DNA of 64,000 nucleotides from Actinomadura meyerae (GTDB lineage Bacteria; Actinomycetota; Actinomycetes; Streptosporangiales; Streptosporangiaceae), in contig NZ_FZOR01000017.1 in the NCBI RefSeq assembly GCF_900188445.1, positions 62,001 to 126,000 on the forward strand. The letters run 5' to 3'. Positions within the stretch are counted from its first letter, which is position 1, and each line of letters begins with the position of its first letter. Of this stretch, positions 1 through 8,132 are shown one piece after another. The notes under the pieces are model-generated. The model searched no databases, had not been told where the DNA came from, and worked only from the letters and a program-made list of their open reading frames with translations. The translations under genes were made by a program, and so were the position numbers.

Positions 1-76
1 CACCGGGCACGGCACCGGTTGCGTCGCCGAGCTGCTCGGCGACGGAACCCGCGCCGACAGCGACGACAGGAAATGA
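1..76 (+). CDS. C-terminal end of an unknown protein (cut by the window start)
   Basis: Reading from base 2, the frame TGHGTGCVAELLGDGTRADS continues for four more residues and stops with TGA at 74-76. Nearly every third codon position is G or C, as in the real genes of this window. The stop overlaps the ATG of the next gene by ATGA (73-76), a translational coupling seen throughout the region. Too little is present to name a function. Confidence 0.5.
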   Translation, partial: TGHGTGCVAELLGDGTRADSDDRK

Positions 77-303
77 ATGGAGCTGGTGACTTGACCATCC
101 TCGTCTACGTTGTCCCGGCGGCCGTGCTGATCGGCACGGTCCTGGCCCTCTGCTGGTCGGAGAGCCGGGCCCTGGTCGATCACCTCGATGAACCCCCGAT
201 GGCCCAGAACGACGACACCGGCGACGACATCGGCGACTACGGTGATGACCACGGCGGTGAGGGGGCGGCCATGTACACCCGTCCGGAGGTCGACCCGTGG
301 TGA
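73..303 (+). CDS. Small single-pass membrane protein with acidic tail, unknown
   Basis: A 76-residue product. Residues 7-29 form one hydrophobic span (LTILVYVVPAAVLIGTVLAL), so it is probably anchored in the cell membrane; the tail is rich in Asp, Glu and Gly. The ATG at 73 overlaps the stop of the preceding frame, and the stop (301-303) overlaps the start of the next gene, so three small genes are packed as one operon. TTG at 91, with GGAG at 78-81, is an alternative start. I do not recognise the family. Confidence 0.5.
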   Translation: MNGAGDLTILVYVVPAAVLIGTVLALCWSESRALVDHLDEPPMAQNDDTGDDIGDYGDDHGGEGAAMYTRPEVDPW

Positions 304-983
304 ACCAGGACCGGCCCGTGGTCCCGGCGTCGTGTGCGCACCGCCCCACCGTCGGCGGGCTGGTGATCCCGGTGGTGAACGTGCGGCTCGTCGGCGGAGG
401 TGTCGACTTCCGTGCCCGCCACCAGACGGTGCTGGAGCGGTCGTGGCTCAAAACCCGCTGCCAGGTCTGCGACCGGCCCGCCGGTCGTCCCGTGGTGCTG
501 TTCGGCGGCCCCGACGAACTCGCCGCAGGGCAGTTCGACGAGTCGCCGGTGTGCACGGCGTGCGCCGCCTACACCTCCCGCGCGTGCCCGATGATCGCCG
601 GGCGGCAGGACCGTTCACCCGCCCGGCCGCGCCTGTCGGAGGGGCAGCGGGGCCGCACCTGCCCGGACCCGGCCTGCGGCTGCGACGGCTGGGTGCCGCT
701 CGACACCAGCCGAACCGAGGAGCGGGAGGCCCGCGCCTGGTATGCGGTGTTCATCGACCCCGCCGGCTACGCCGTCACCGTGCAGGAGACCGACACCGTC
801 CACGACGGCCGCCGGCACCGCCGCATCGCCGTCCACGGCGGCCGGCTGACCGCGCCGCCGTTGAAGGTCGTCCAAGTGTCCGAGCCCGGCATCGGCCGGG
901 TGTGGCGGCGGCTGCCGCCCGCCGACGCCGCCGCGCTGCTGCCCACCGACTACCGTCTCCCGCCCGAGGCGAGGCTTGCCTGA
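300..983 (+). CDS. Cysteine-rich actinobacterial protein of unknown function
   Basis: A 227-residue soluble protein with no signal peptide or membrane span. Cysteines cluster as CQVC (about residue 50), CTAC (about 87) and a later C-P-x4-C-x-C stretch near residue 125, which would suit one or two structural zinc sites; this is inference. GTG at 300 gives a 4-base GTGA overlap with the preceding stop; GTG at 297 is equally possible, and GGAGG at 285-289 could serve either. Such proteins are common, unnamed, in actinomycete accessory regions. It ends convergently with the small membrane gene at 1037-1219. Confidence 0.55.
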   Translation: MNQDRPVVPASCAHRPTVGGLVIPVVNVRLVGGGVDFRARHQTVLERSWLKTRCQVCDRPAGRPVVLFGGPDELAAGQFDESPVCTACAAYTSRACPMIAGRQDRSPARPRLSEGQRGRTCPDPACGCDGWVPLDTSRTEEREARAWYAVFIDPAGYAVTVQETDTVHDGRRHRRIAVHGGRLTAPPLKVVQVSEPGIGRVWRRLPPADAAALLPTDYRLPPEARLA

Positions 984-1036
984 CCTCGGCTGGTATGCCC
1001 GTCCGCGCCCCAAACCGTCCCCGTTGTCGATGGTGC

Positions 1037-1219
1037 TCAGTGGTAGGCGGCGACGGCGGCGAGGTACAGGCCGAGGAAGGTGGCTGCCGTGCCGGCGCCG
1101 GTCAGGATTGCGTTGGCGGTGCCAGCGCCGGTGCTGCGGGTGAGCAGGCCGGTGGTGACCGCGATGTTGAGTGCGGTGGACAGGGCGAGCAGCAGGGACA
1201 GGATCTGGACCGTGCTCAT
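1037..1219 (-). CDS. Small hydrophobic membrane protein (60 aa)
   Basis: Starts MSTVQILSLLLALSTALNIA, then a second hydrophobic helix (AATFLGLYLAAVAAYH) at the C-terminus; predicted two-helix membrane protein. Alanine- and threonine-rich 60-residue proteins of exactly this style recur as conserved unknowns in actinomycetes. ATG start at 1219 has a purine-rich stretch just upstream (GGGAGCACCCCG). Function not known. Confidence 0.5.
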   Translation of the reverse strand: MSTVQILSLLLALSTALNIAVTTGLLTRSTGAGTANAILTGAGTAATFLGLYLAAVAAYH

Positions 1220-1387
1220 CGGGGTGCTCCCTCAAGTTGTCGAGGCTGTTGAACACCCATTTGCGGGTCCGGATCAGGTCGATCCCATGGAATGCGGATC
1301 CGGATGAGTGTGCGGTGGTTACGCTGCAGGAAACGTAGGGGTCCGGGTTGATCCGGGTCGGATCCCGGTTGGTGCGGGAGGGCGAGG

Positions 1388-4300
1388 GTGGGCAGTCCGT
1401 TTCGTCCACAGATCGGCCCGAATACGTCTTCTAAGGTGCTGGACGAGCTCGCCCGGTTGTGGGATCAAGCGATTCACCATGGTGAGCCGGTGTCGCAGGA
1501 CCGGTTGGCCACGCAGGCTGATGTGCCGCTGACCACGCTGAACTCGTGGTCGACCGGCAAGTCCTTGCCGCGCGACCTGGACCAGCTGACGCAGGTCGGT
1601 TCCGTGCTGGCCCAATGGGCCAGGGAGAAGCCGTACCCCCAGGCCGTGTGGTCACGGTTACTCACCGCCGACAGAGCCGGCAAGGCGCGCGGTGAAGCAG
1701 CTGCTCCGCCGGGTGCTGGGGGAGGCAGGGCCGGTGTCGGCCGGCCGCTGGATGAAGTGACCGACCCGTTCGTGCTGGAGGTGCACCGGCCGATCGCCTC
1801 GGAGCGGGTGGGCGTGCCGGCGCCGCTGTTGCCGCCGTATGTGCGGCGGGCGCATGACGATCGGCTCGCCCAGGTGGTCGAGCGGGCAGCCGCCGGGCAC
1901 AGCGCGATGGCGGTGCTGGTGGCCGCGTCGTCGGCGGGCAAGACTCGGGCCTGCTGGGAGGCCCTGCACCGGTTGCGGGACCGGCAGGAGGGGTGGCGGT
2001 TGTGGCACCCGTTCGACCCGAGCCGGGCCGAAGCGGCGGTGCAGGAGCTGGACCGCGTGGGGCCGCGGACGGTGGTGTGGCTGAACGAGACCCAGGAATA
2101 CCTGGGCGGCGGTGAGGCCGGCGAACGGGTCGCGGCCAAGCTGCGCACCCTGCTGACCGACCCGGGCCAGGCGCCTGTGCTGGTGCTGGGCACCTTGTGG
2201 CCCGAGCATCACACCGACCTGACCCGCTGCCTCGAGTCGCAGGTGCGGCAGTTGCTGGACGGCACGGTCATCGAGGTGCCCGAATCGTTCACCGGCGCCG
2301 ACCTGGACGCCCTCCGGCAGGCCGCCCGAGCCGATGCGCGGCTGGAGCAGGCGGCCGACCGTGCCGAGGACGGGCAGATCACCCAGTACCTGGCCGGCGG
2401 GCCGACGCTGCTGGACCGGCTGGCCACCGCGCCGCCGGAGGCCAAGGCTCTGATGTGGGCGGCGATGGACGCCCGCCGGCTGGGGCACCGCAACGCCCTG
2501 CCGTTGCCGCTGCTGGAACAGGCCGCCACGGCGTATCTGACCGACACCCAGTACGAGCAGCTGGACGAGGACTGGCTGGAACAGGCCCTGGCCTACACCT
2601 CCCGGCCGTGCAAAGGCGCCCGCGGGCCCGTCACCCGCATCATCCCGCGCCGCAACGACAGGGAACGGCCCCGCTCCACCGCCGCCGCACCTGGTGGCGG
2701 CCCGGTGTACCGGCTGGCCGACTACCTCGATCAGCATGGCCGCGCCACCCGTAACCACCAAATTCCACCCGTCGGATTCTGGGTCGCTGCGGCCGCCCAC
2801 GCCCACCCCGCCGACCTGGGCCAGCTGGGCGACGCCGCCTGGGACCGGGGCTTGTACCGCGACGCCGCCCAACTCCACAAGAACGCCACGACCCACGGCG
2901 ACCCATTGGCGGCACGCACGCTCGTCGGCCACCTGCACGTCCTGCACCCCGGCGACTTCCGCCCGGCGGCGCACGCCGCCGCGCACGCCGCCGCGCACGC
3001 CTCCCTCAACCAGGCGTACGCCGTCGCCCGCCTGCTGGACCGGTTGCGGAAGGTCGGGGCCGATGAGCAGGTGGTCGCGCTGGCCGACCGGGCCGTTGCG
3101 CACGTCTCCCTCGACAACTCATACGCCGTTGCCACTCTGCTGCGCGGGTTGCGGGAGGTCGGGGCCGATGAGCAGGTCGCCGCGCTGGTGGCTCGCGACC
3201 CCGCCGCCCATGCTCCCTTCGACAACTCATACGCCGTTGCCACTCTGCTGGGCGAGTTGCGGGAGGTCGGGGCCGATGAGCAGGTCGCCGCGCTGGTGGC
3301 TCGCGACCCCGCCGCCCACGCTTCCCTTGATGAGGCGTATGCCGTCGCCACCCTGCTGCGCTGGTTGCGGGTTGTAGGGGCTGGTGAGCAGGTGGTCGCG
3401 CTGGCCGACCGGGCCGCCGCGCACGTTGCCGTCGACAACCCGGAAGCCGTCGCCAAGCTGCTGCTCGAGTTGCGAAATGTCGGGGCCGATGAACAGGTCG
3501 CCGCGTTGGTGACTCGCAACCCTGCTGCGCACGTCTCCCTCTACAACCCGGGCGTCGTCGCCCGGCTGCTGTATGGGTTGCGGGGGGTCGGGGCCGATGA
3601 GCAGGTGGTCGCGCTGGCCGACCGGGCCGCCGCGCACGCCTCCCTCGACGACCCGGAAGCCGTCGCCAAGCTGCTGCGCGGGTTGCGGGAGGTCGGGGCC
3701 GATGAGCAGGTCGCTGCGCTGGTGGCTCGCGACCCCGCCGCACAGGCCTCCCTCCACAACCTGGGCGCCGTCGCGAACCTGCTGCGCGGGTTGTGGGATG
3801 TCGGGGCTGGTGAGCAGGTGGTCGCGCTGGCCGACCGGGCCGCCGCGCACGTTGCCGTCGACAACCCGGGCGCCGTCGCGAACCTGCTGCGCGGGTTGTG
3901 GGATGTCGGGGCTGGTGAGCAGGTGGTCGCGCTGGCCGACCGGGCCGCCGCGCACGCCTCCCTCGACAACCCATACGACGTTGCCATGCTGCTGCACGGC
4001 TTGCGGAAGGTCAGGGCCGGTAAGCAGATCGCTGCGCTGGTGGCTCGCGACCCGGCCGCAAACGTCTCCCTTGACGATCCGGACGCCGTTGCATTGCTGC
4101 TGTACGGGTTGCGGAAGGTCAGGGCCGGTAAGCAGATCGCTGCGCTGGTGGCTCGCGACCCGGCCGCAAACGTCTCCCTTGACGATCCGGACGCCGTTGC
4201 AAGCCTGCTGCACGGGTTGCGGGGAGCCGGGGCTGGTGAGCAGGTGGTCGCGCTGGCCGACCGGGCCGCCGCGCACATCCCTCTCGACCAGCCGGAAGCC

Positions 4301-4447
4301 ATTGCCCGGCTGCGCGTGCAGTTGAGGGAGATCGGGGCCGATGAGCAGGTCGCCACGTTGGCCGACCGGATGCCGCCCATGGGCATGTTCGGGCGGGAAC
4401 CGGATGGGCGCCCCGCCGAACCTTGGGGGTGGGAGGACCTGGAGTGA
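1388..4447 (+). CDS. HTH / P-loop NTPase protein with 13 tandem helical repeats
   Basis: A 1019-residue cytoplasmic protein. Residues about 35-75 look like an XRE-type helix-turn-helix (DRLATQADVPLTTLNSWSTG). Residues 177-186 give a Walker A loop (LVAASSAGKT), 228-239 a Walker B-like strand (TVVWLNETQEYL) and 264-271 a following strand VLVLGTLW. Residues about 455-536 are helical and TPR-like. Residues 537-997 are 13 tandem repeats of 35 or 36 residues, consensus beginning HASLDNPEAVAKLLRGLREV, ending either ALADRAAA or ALVARDPAA. The layout (DNA-binding or adaptor head, NTPase, alpha-solenoid sensor) resembles STAND-type NTPases, but the role is unknown. GTG 1388 is preceded by GGGAGG. Related NTPases occur in many Streptomyces genomes as hypothetical proteins. 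Confidence 0.75.
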   Translation: MGSPFRPQIGPNTSSKVLDELARLWDQAIHHGEPVSQDRLATQADVPLTTLNSWSTGKSLPRDLDQLTQVGSVLAQWAREKPYPQAVWSRLLTADRAGKARGEAAAPPGAGGGRAGVGRPLDEVTDPFVLEVHRPIASERVGVPAPLLPPYVRRAHDDRLAQVVERAAAGHSAMAVLVAASSAGKTRACWEALHRLRDRQEGWRLWHPFDPSRAEAAVQELDRVGPRTVVWLNETQEYLGGGEAGERVAAKLRTLLTDPGQAPVLVLGTLWPEHHTDLTRCLESQVRQLLDGTVIEVPESFTGADLDALRQAARADARLEQAADRAEDGQITQYLAGGPTLLDRLATAPPEAKALMWAAMDARRLGHRNALPLPLLEQAATAYLTDTQYEQLDEDWLEQALAYTSRPCKGARGPVTRIIPRRNDRERPRSTAAAPGGGPVYRLADYLDQHGRATRNHQIPPVGFWVAAAAHAHPADLGQLGDAAWDRGLYRDAAQLHKNATTHGDPLAARTLVGHLHVLHPGDFRPAAHAAAHAAAHASLNQAYAVARLLDRLRKVGADEQVVALADRAVAHVSLDNSYAVATLLRGLREVGADEQVAALVARDPAAHAPFDNSYAVATLLGELREVGADEQVAALVARDPAAHASLDEAYAVATLLRWLRVVGAGEQVVALADRAAAHVAVDNPEAVAKLLLELRNVGADEQVAALVTRNPAAHVSLYNPGVVARLLYGLRGVGADEQVVALADRAAAHASLDDPEAVAKLLRGLREVGADEQVAALVARDPAAQASLHNLGAVANLLRGLWDVGAGEQVVALADRAAAHVAVDNPGAVANLLRGLWDVGAGEQVVALADRAAAHASLDNPYDVAMLLHGLRKVRAGKQIAALVARDPAANVSLDDPDAVALLLYGLRKVRAGKQIAALVARDPAANVSLDDPDAVASLLHGLRGAGAGEQVVALADRAAAHIPLDQPEAIARLRVQLREIGADEQVATLADRMPPMGMFGREPDGRPAEPWGWEDLE
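2996..4378 (+). repeat. 13 in-frame 105/108-bp coding repeats
   Basis: Units begin at codons for H/N/Q-(A/V/I)-x-(L/V/F). Order by ending (A = ALADRAAA, 105 bp; B = ALVARDPAA, 108 bp) is A B B A B A B A A B B A A'. Units 10 and 11 are identical over about 90 bases (near 4008-4098 and 4116-4206), and units 8 and 9 are identical over about 70 bases with a 105-base offset (near 3786-3960). Such identity at third positions points to recent unequal exchange or gene conversion. Confidence 0.9.
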
Positions 4448-5279
4448 TCCACCAGCCGCGTTCCCGTCTTGCAGCAAGGGGCGTTCCGTACCCGCTCGCT
4501 AACGGGACGGCAGAGCGGGCGGCGGAGCCGCTCAGCTCATGCGTGCCCGGTCCAGGGCGAACTTTCGAAGGAAGACGCCTGGGAGCGAACTGGCCATGCG
4601 CGTTGGTGCGCCCCTCCAGCAGGCGCGCACCGAGCCGCAGTCCGCAGTGATCGCCAGATCGACCCGGCCCTGACGCTCGACACCTTCCAGGCGGACACGC
4701 CAGCCCCTGAGCACTGCCAGGGGCCAGACATGCGAGAGGGCCTGCCGCACCCCCCGATACAGCAGGCCCTCTCGTTGCCGTGACGCGTATCCCCCCAGGA
4801 ACGTGTCGGATCCGACGCTACACCAGCCGAATCCCTGCCACGGCCAGGGTTCAAACACCACAGACCGGCTCTGTGCGCCGGGGAGAGGACGGCCGCGCGG
4901 GGTTGCGTCCGTCCCTCTTGCGCGCCCACCCCGCCCCCTCGGTGGGAGACGAACGGGAGATGATCATGCGGGCGGTGGCGTGCTCGGTACGGGTCCTAGC
5001 GTGGTCGCAACGTAAACAGGTCAGGCGAGCCTTGAGAACCGCAGGTCAGAGACGGGTGGGAAGGTGCTGCTCCGTCAGTGGATGGCTCGTACCTGGCGGT
5101 AGATGATCCTCAACTTCGTCGCCCAGCACACCCTCGGCCTGCCGAAGTCCTACTGATGCCCGCGTCCTCGTGAGGCCCGCGTCCGGCTGAGGCCGTTCGG
5201 TGGCGGCGGGGGTCCGTGCGCCCTACACTCCTGACGGACCGAGTTCGATCAAGGAACAGCGCGCACCCGAGGGACTCCC
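4448..5279 (+). other. Gap of 0.8 kb without a supported gene
   Basis: Short open frames exist on both strands but none shows the codon bias, ribosome binding site and family resemblance needed. The only clear structures are a long inverted repeat at 4733-4774 and a short frame ending in a stop at 5156-5158 (MILNFVAQHTLGLPKSY) that could be the tail of a decayed gene. This may be the right-hand edge of the accessory segment that carries the repeat NTPase. Confidence 0.4.
4733..4774. terminator. Long inverted repeat, possible terminator
   Basis: CGAGAGGGCCTGC at 4733-4745 is perfectly complementary to GCAGGCCCTCTCG at 4762-4774, with a 16-base loop; no T run follows. It lies 286 bases after the repeat NTPase gene and could end its transcript. 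Confidence 0.4.
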
Positions 5280-6416
5280 GTGTACGGTCCTCCCCCCGCC
5301 CACCCGCCCGCCGCCCTGCCCGGCCCGCCCGGCCCTCCGGAGGAGCCGGCGTCGGCCGCCGCGCCCCGCGGGCGGCGCCTCGCGGCATGGGCGATCGACA
5401 CCGCTCTCCTGGTGGGCGCCGCCGTCCTGCTCGGCATGATGACGTGGGGACGGCTGAACGGGCTCCTCGGGGAGGGGTTATGGGGTGACGTGCTGTCGGC
5501 GACCGGCGGTCTCCTGCTGTCGGGCGGCGACGTCCAGAAGGCCGCGGAGGACTTCGGTGTGAGCCTGTGGCGGGACGTCGTCGGAGCCGTCGAGCAGGCG
5601 CTCCTCCTGCTCGTCCTGATCGAGTTCCTCCACCAGTTCGCCGGTCAGGCCCTGGCGGGCCGGACCATCGGCAAGGGCATTCTGGACCTGCGCGTGGACG
5701 GCGCCAAGACCGCCAAGTCCCGCGCGCTGGGCCGCTCCCTGGTGACCACCGCCGGCGGCACCGGCCTGTACTGCACCGCGTGGATCCTGCTGCTGCACGG
5801 CCTGTTCTTCTTCGCGCTCGTCACCTGGCTGGCCGCCGTGGCGGTGTTCCTGGCCAACAGCGCGCCCGCCCTCGTCGGCGCCCGCCGCCGCACCCTCGCC
5901 GACCTGCTGGCGGGCACCGCCCTGGTCCGCGCGGACGCGTACCGGCGTGCCGCCGAGGCCGCGCGGGCGGGCGCCGTCGCCGCCTGGGACGGCACCCAGG
6001 CCGCCGGGCAGGCCGCGGGGCAGGCGGTCCGCGACAACGCCGCCCGCCTCGCGCAGGCCGAGCAGGTGCGCCGCGCCGTGGAGTCCGAGCGCGCCCGCCA
6101 GCTCCAAGACCTCGGCCGCCAGTCCGCGGACCGCGTGCGCGGCGCGGTGACCGGGGAGCGGGCCAGGCAGGCACAGGACGCCGGCCGGCGCATCGGCGGG
6201 CGCCTCAAGAGCGCCTACCGGGACCGCCGGGCCGGGCGCGACACCCCCGAGACGCTCCCGCCGGCGCCGCAGCACCCCGCCCTGCCCGCCCCGCAGCCGC
6301 ACTACGACCCGTACCCGCAGGCCCAGTACGACCCGCAGGCGTCCGGGTGGCAGCAGGGCTCGTGGGGGCCTCCGGCCGATCCCGGCGCACCGCCGCCCGC
6401 CGCCCGGCCGCACTGA
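5280..6416 (+). CDS. RDD family membrane protein with long Ala-rich tail
   Basis: A 378-residue membrane protein. The proline-rich N-terminus is followed by RRLAAWAIDTALLVGAAVLL, the RDD-domain signature around the first membrane helix; further helices lie near residues 100-118 and 165-195, and a TIGKGILDLRVDG motif (about 128-140) is typical of the family. Residues about 215-310 form a charged Ala/Arg/Gln helix region, and the end is Pro/Gln/Tyr-rich. RDD proteins are linked to ion exchange or remain unassigned. GTG 5280 is used as the start; the region upstream holds GAGGGA at 5269-5274. Convergent with the kinase gene at 6427. Confidence 0.75.
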   Translation: MYGPPPAHPPAALPGPPGPPEEPASAAAPRGRRLAAWAIDTALLVGAAVLLGMMTWGRLNGLLGEGLWGDVLSATGGLLLSGGDVQKAAEDFGVSLWRDVVGAVEQALLLLVLIEFLHQFAGQALAGRTIGKGILDLRVDGAKTAKSRALGRSLVTTAGGTGLYCTAWILLLHGLFFFALVTWLAAVAVFLANSAPALVGARRRTLADLLAGTALVRADAYRRAAEAARAGAVAAWDGTQAAGQAAGQAVRDNAARLAQAEQVRRAVESERARQLQDLGRQSADRVRGAVTGERARQAQDAGRRIGGRLKSAYRDRRAGRDTPETLPPAPQHPALPAPQPHYDPYPQAQYDPQASGWQQGSWGPPADPGAPPPAARPH

Positions 6417-6426
6417 CGCGGGGCGT

Positions 6427-7014
6427 TCAGGCGAGCAGCCCGTCCAGTTGCGCCTCCAGGGGCATCGGTGCGGTGAGGCGGTTGTCGACGGCGGTGTGCG
6501 GCACCGGCGGCGGCTCCTCCGGGCGCATCCGGGCGGTGAACGCCTCGAACGCGGCCAGCTTGGCGGTGTCGCGGGACGAGCCCCGCGCCTCCAGCCGGTG
6601 GCGGAGCGTCCGCTCGTCCGACCGGATCCACACCAGCCGGACGGGCGGCCCGCCCAGCTCCGCGACCCACCCCGCCCACCGGGACGGGTCCCGGATCTGC
6701 CCGGTGAACGGCCCGCTCAGCAGTACCGGGCAGCCGTGCGAGCGGATCTCCCGGGCCGTGGCGGTCATCCCCGCGTACTCGTGCCGCTTGACGTGCTCGT
6801 CGTACCAGGGGCCCTCCCGCTCGCCGGGGTCGCGGGACGCCTCCGCCAGGACCGCCGCCACGAACGGCCCGTACATGGTGTCCTTGTCCAGCAGCGCGGG
6901 CACCGGCCGCAGCCGCCGCAGCAGCAGCTCCGCCACGGTCGTCTTGCCGGCGCCCGGCGCCCCCGCCACCACCCAGACCGGGGCGGGCGCCGCCCCGCCG
7001 GCCGCGGGCGTCAT
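6427..7014 (-). CDS. P-loop kinase-like ATPase (195 aa)
   Basis: Walker A WVVAGAPGAGKTTVAELLLR begins near residue 13. The size and the single P-loop followed by a DKDTMYG segment and a basic lid-like stretch (ERTLRHRLEARGSSRDTAKL) match the small gluconate/shikimate/nucleoside kinase group, so it probably phosphorylates a small molecule; the substrate is unknown. ATG 7014 overlaps the stop of the enolase-superfamily gene by ATGA, so the two are translationally coupled. Confidence 0.65.
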   Translation of the reverse strand: MTPAAGGAAPAPVWVVAGAPGAGKTTVAELLLRRLRPVPALLDKDTMYGPFVAAVLAEASRDPGEREGPWYDEHVKRHEYAGMTATAREIRSHGCPVLLSGPFTGQIRDPSRWAGWVAELGGPPVRLVWIRSDERTLRHRLEARGSSRDTAKLAAFEAFTARMRPEEPPPVPHTAVDNRLTAPMPLEAQLDGLLA

Positions 7015-8069
7015 GCCGTCAGCCGCATGCGGCGCGTCGCCAGCCGCTCGATCCGCGCCTCGTCGATCTCGTGGCCGAGGCCCGGCTGGGTGAGCGGGAC
7101 GCCGACGACCCCGCCGGACGAGCGGACGGGCGGCGTCACGAACACCGGCCCGCCCGCCGGGTCGGACACGTCGCTCGGCAGCGTGCACCCCGGCAGCGCC
7201 GCCAGCGCCACCGCGGCGGCCTGCCCGATCCCGAACGCGCCGGTCCCGCTGCACCACACGTCCCAGCCCGCCGCGTACGCCAGGTCGTGGGCGCTGCGCG
7301 CCGCGGTCAGCCCGCCGAGCCGGTCCAGCCGCAGGTGCAGGGCCCGGCCCGCGTCCGCCGTCAGCGCGGCGTCCAGGGTGTCGAGGTCGCCGACCGCCGG
7401 CGCGACCGCGGTGCCCAGCCGCAGCTGGAGCCGGGCGTGCGCGGCCAGGTCGCCGACCGGGAACGGGCGCTCCAGCGCCGCCAGGCCGTAGGCGTCCAGC
7501 GCCTCCAGCACCGCCAGGTGCTCGGGCGACTCGGTGTAGGCGTGCCCGGCGTCGGCGACGAGGGCCAGCGCCGGGTACGCCTGCCGGATCACCCGGACGG
7601 GCTCGATGTCCCAGCCGGGGCGGATGTCGAGCGTGACGCGGGTGTGGCCCGCGCCGACCGCCCGGTTGACGCGGGCCGAGACCGTGTCGAGCGCCGGCTC
7701 GGGCGAGATCCGCGCGCCCGTCACGATGGAGGTGCGGGTGCCGCCGAGCGCGTGCGCGAGCGGCAGGCCCCGCGCCCGGCACCACAGGTCCCAGCAGGCG
7801 GTGTCCACGGCCGCGGCGGCCTCGCTGGCGCCGAGGTCGGCGGCGGCGGACACGTCCTCGGGCCGGTCCCAGTCGAGGCCGATGAGGGCCGGGGCCATGC
7901 GGGTCTCGATGTCCGCCCACGCGGCGTCCGCGCCCGCGGCGCCGCCCGGGACGGCCATCTCGCCCCAGCCGACCGCGTCGCCGCCGGCGAGGCGGACCAG
8001 CACGCTCTCCGGCCTTCGCCCGCGCGGCATCGCCACCTGGAAGGCGTCGCAGCCCTGGATCAGAGGCAC
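7011..8069 (-). CDS. MenC/N-acylamino acid racemase-like protein lacking key catalytic residues
   Basis: 352 residues, full length for the o-succinylbenzoate synthase / N-acylamino acid racemase branch of the enolase superfamily. The barrel aligns easily by eye: RPGWDIEPVRVIRQAYP, ADAGHAYT, ALERPF, LDRLGGLTAA and LPGCTLPSDVSD all match. However, the two lysines of the family KxK motif are T and D here (VTLDIRPGWD), the metal-binding LDES strand reads AVAPAVGD, the Asn of DAN is Gly and the lysine of the later KPGRxGG strand is Arg. Only two metal ligands (D of ADAG, E of ALERP) remain. Likely not a racemase or OSBS; perhaps a pseudoenzyme or new chemistry. Coupled to the kinase gene that follows it. 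Confidence 0.75.
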   Translation of the reverse strand: MPLIQGCDAFQVAMPRGRRPESVLVRLAGGDAVGWGEMAVPGGAAGADAAWADIETRMAPALIGLDWDRPEDVSAAADLGASEAAAAVDTACWDLWCRARGLPLAHALGGTRTSIVTGARISPEPALDTVSARVNRAVGAGHTRVTLDIRPGWDIEPVRVIRQAYPALALVADAGHAYTESPEHLAVLEALDAYGLAALERPFPVGDLAAHARLQLRLGTAVAPAVGDLDTLDAALTADAGRALHLRLDRLGGLTAARSAHDLAYAAGWDVWCSGTGAFGIGQAAAVALAALPGCTLPSDVSDPAGGPVFVTPPVRSSGGVVGVPLTQPGLGHEIDEARIERLATRRMRLTA

Positions 8070-8132
8070 CCCTCACCCGCCCTTTCGCCGAGGTCGTCTC
8101 CCTCTATGATCCACCCGCGCGGGCGCGGGCGG

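Noticed and set aside
4532..4861. Minus-strand frame of 109 codons in the gap after the NTPase gene
   Set aside because: No recognisable domain, no good ribosome site, and it contains the long inverted repeat; codon bias is weak.
7011..8069. Working menC for menaquinone synthesis
   Set aside because: Key catalytic lysines and a metal ligand are absent, and no other men gene is nearby.
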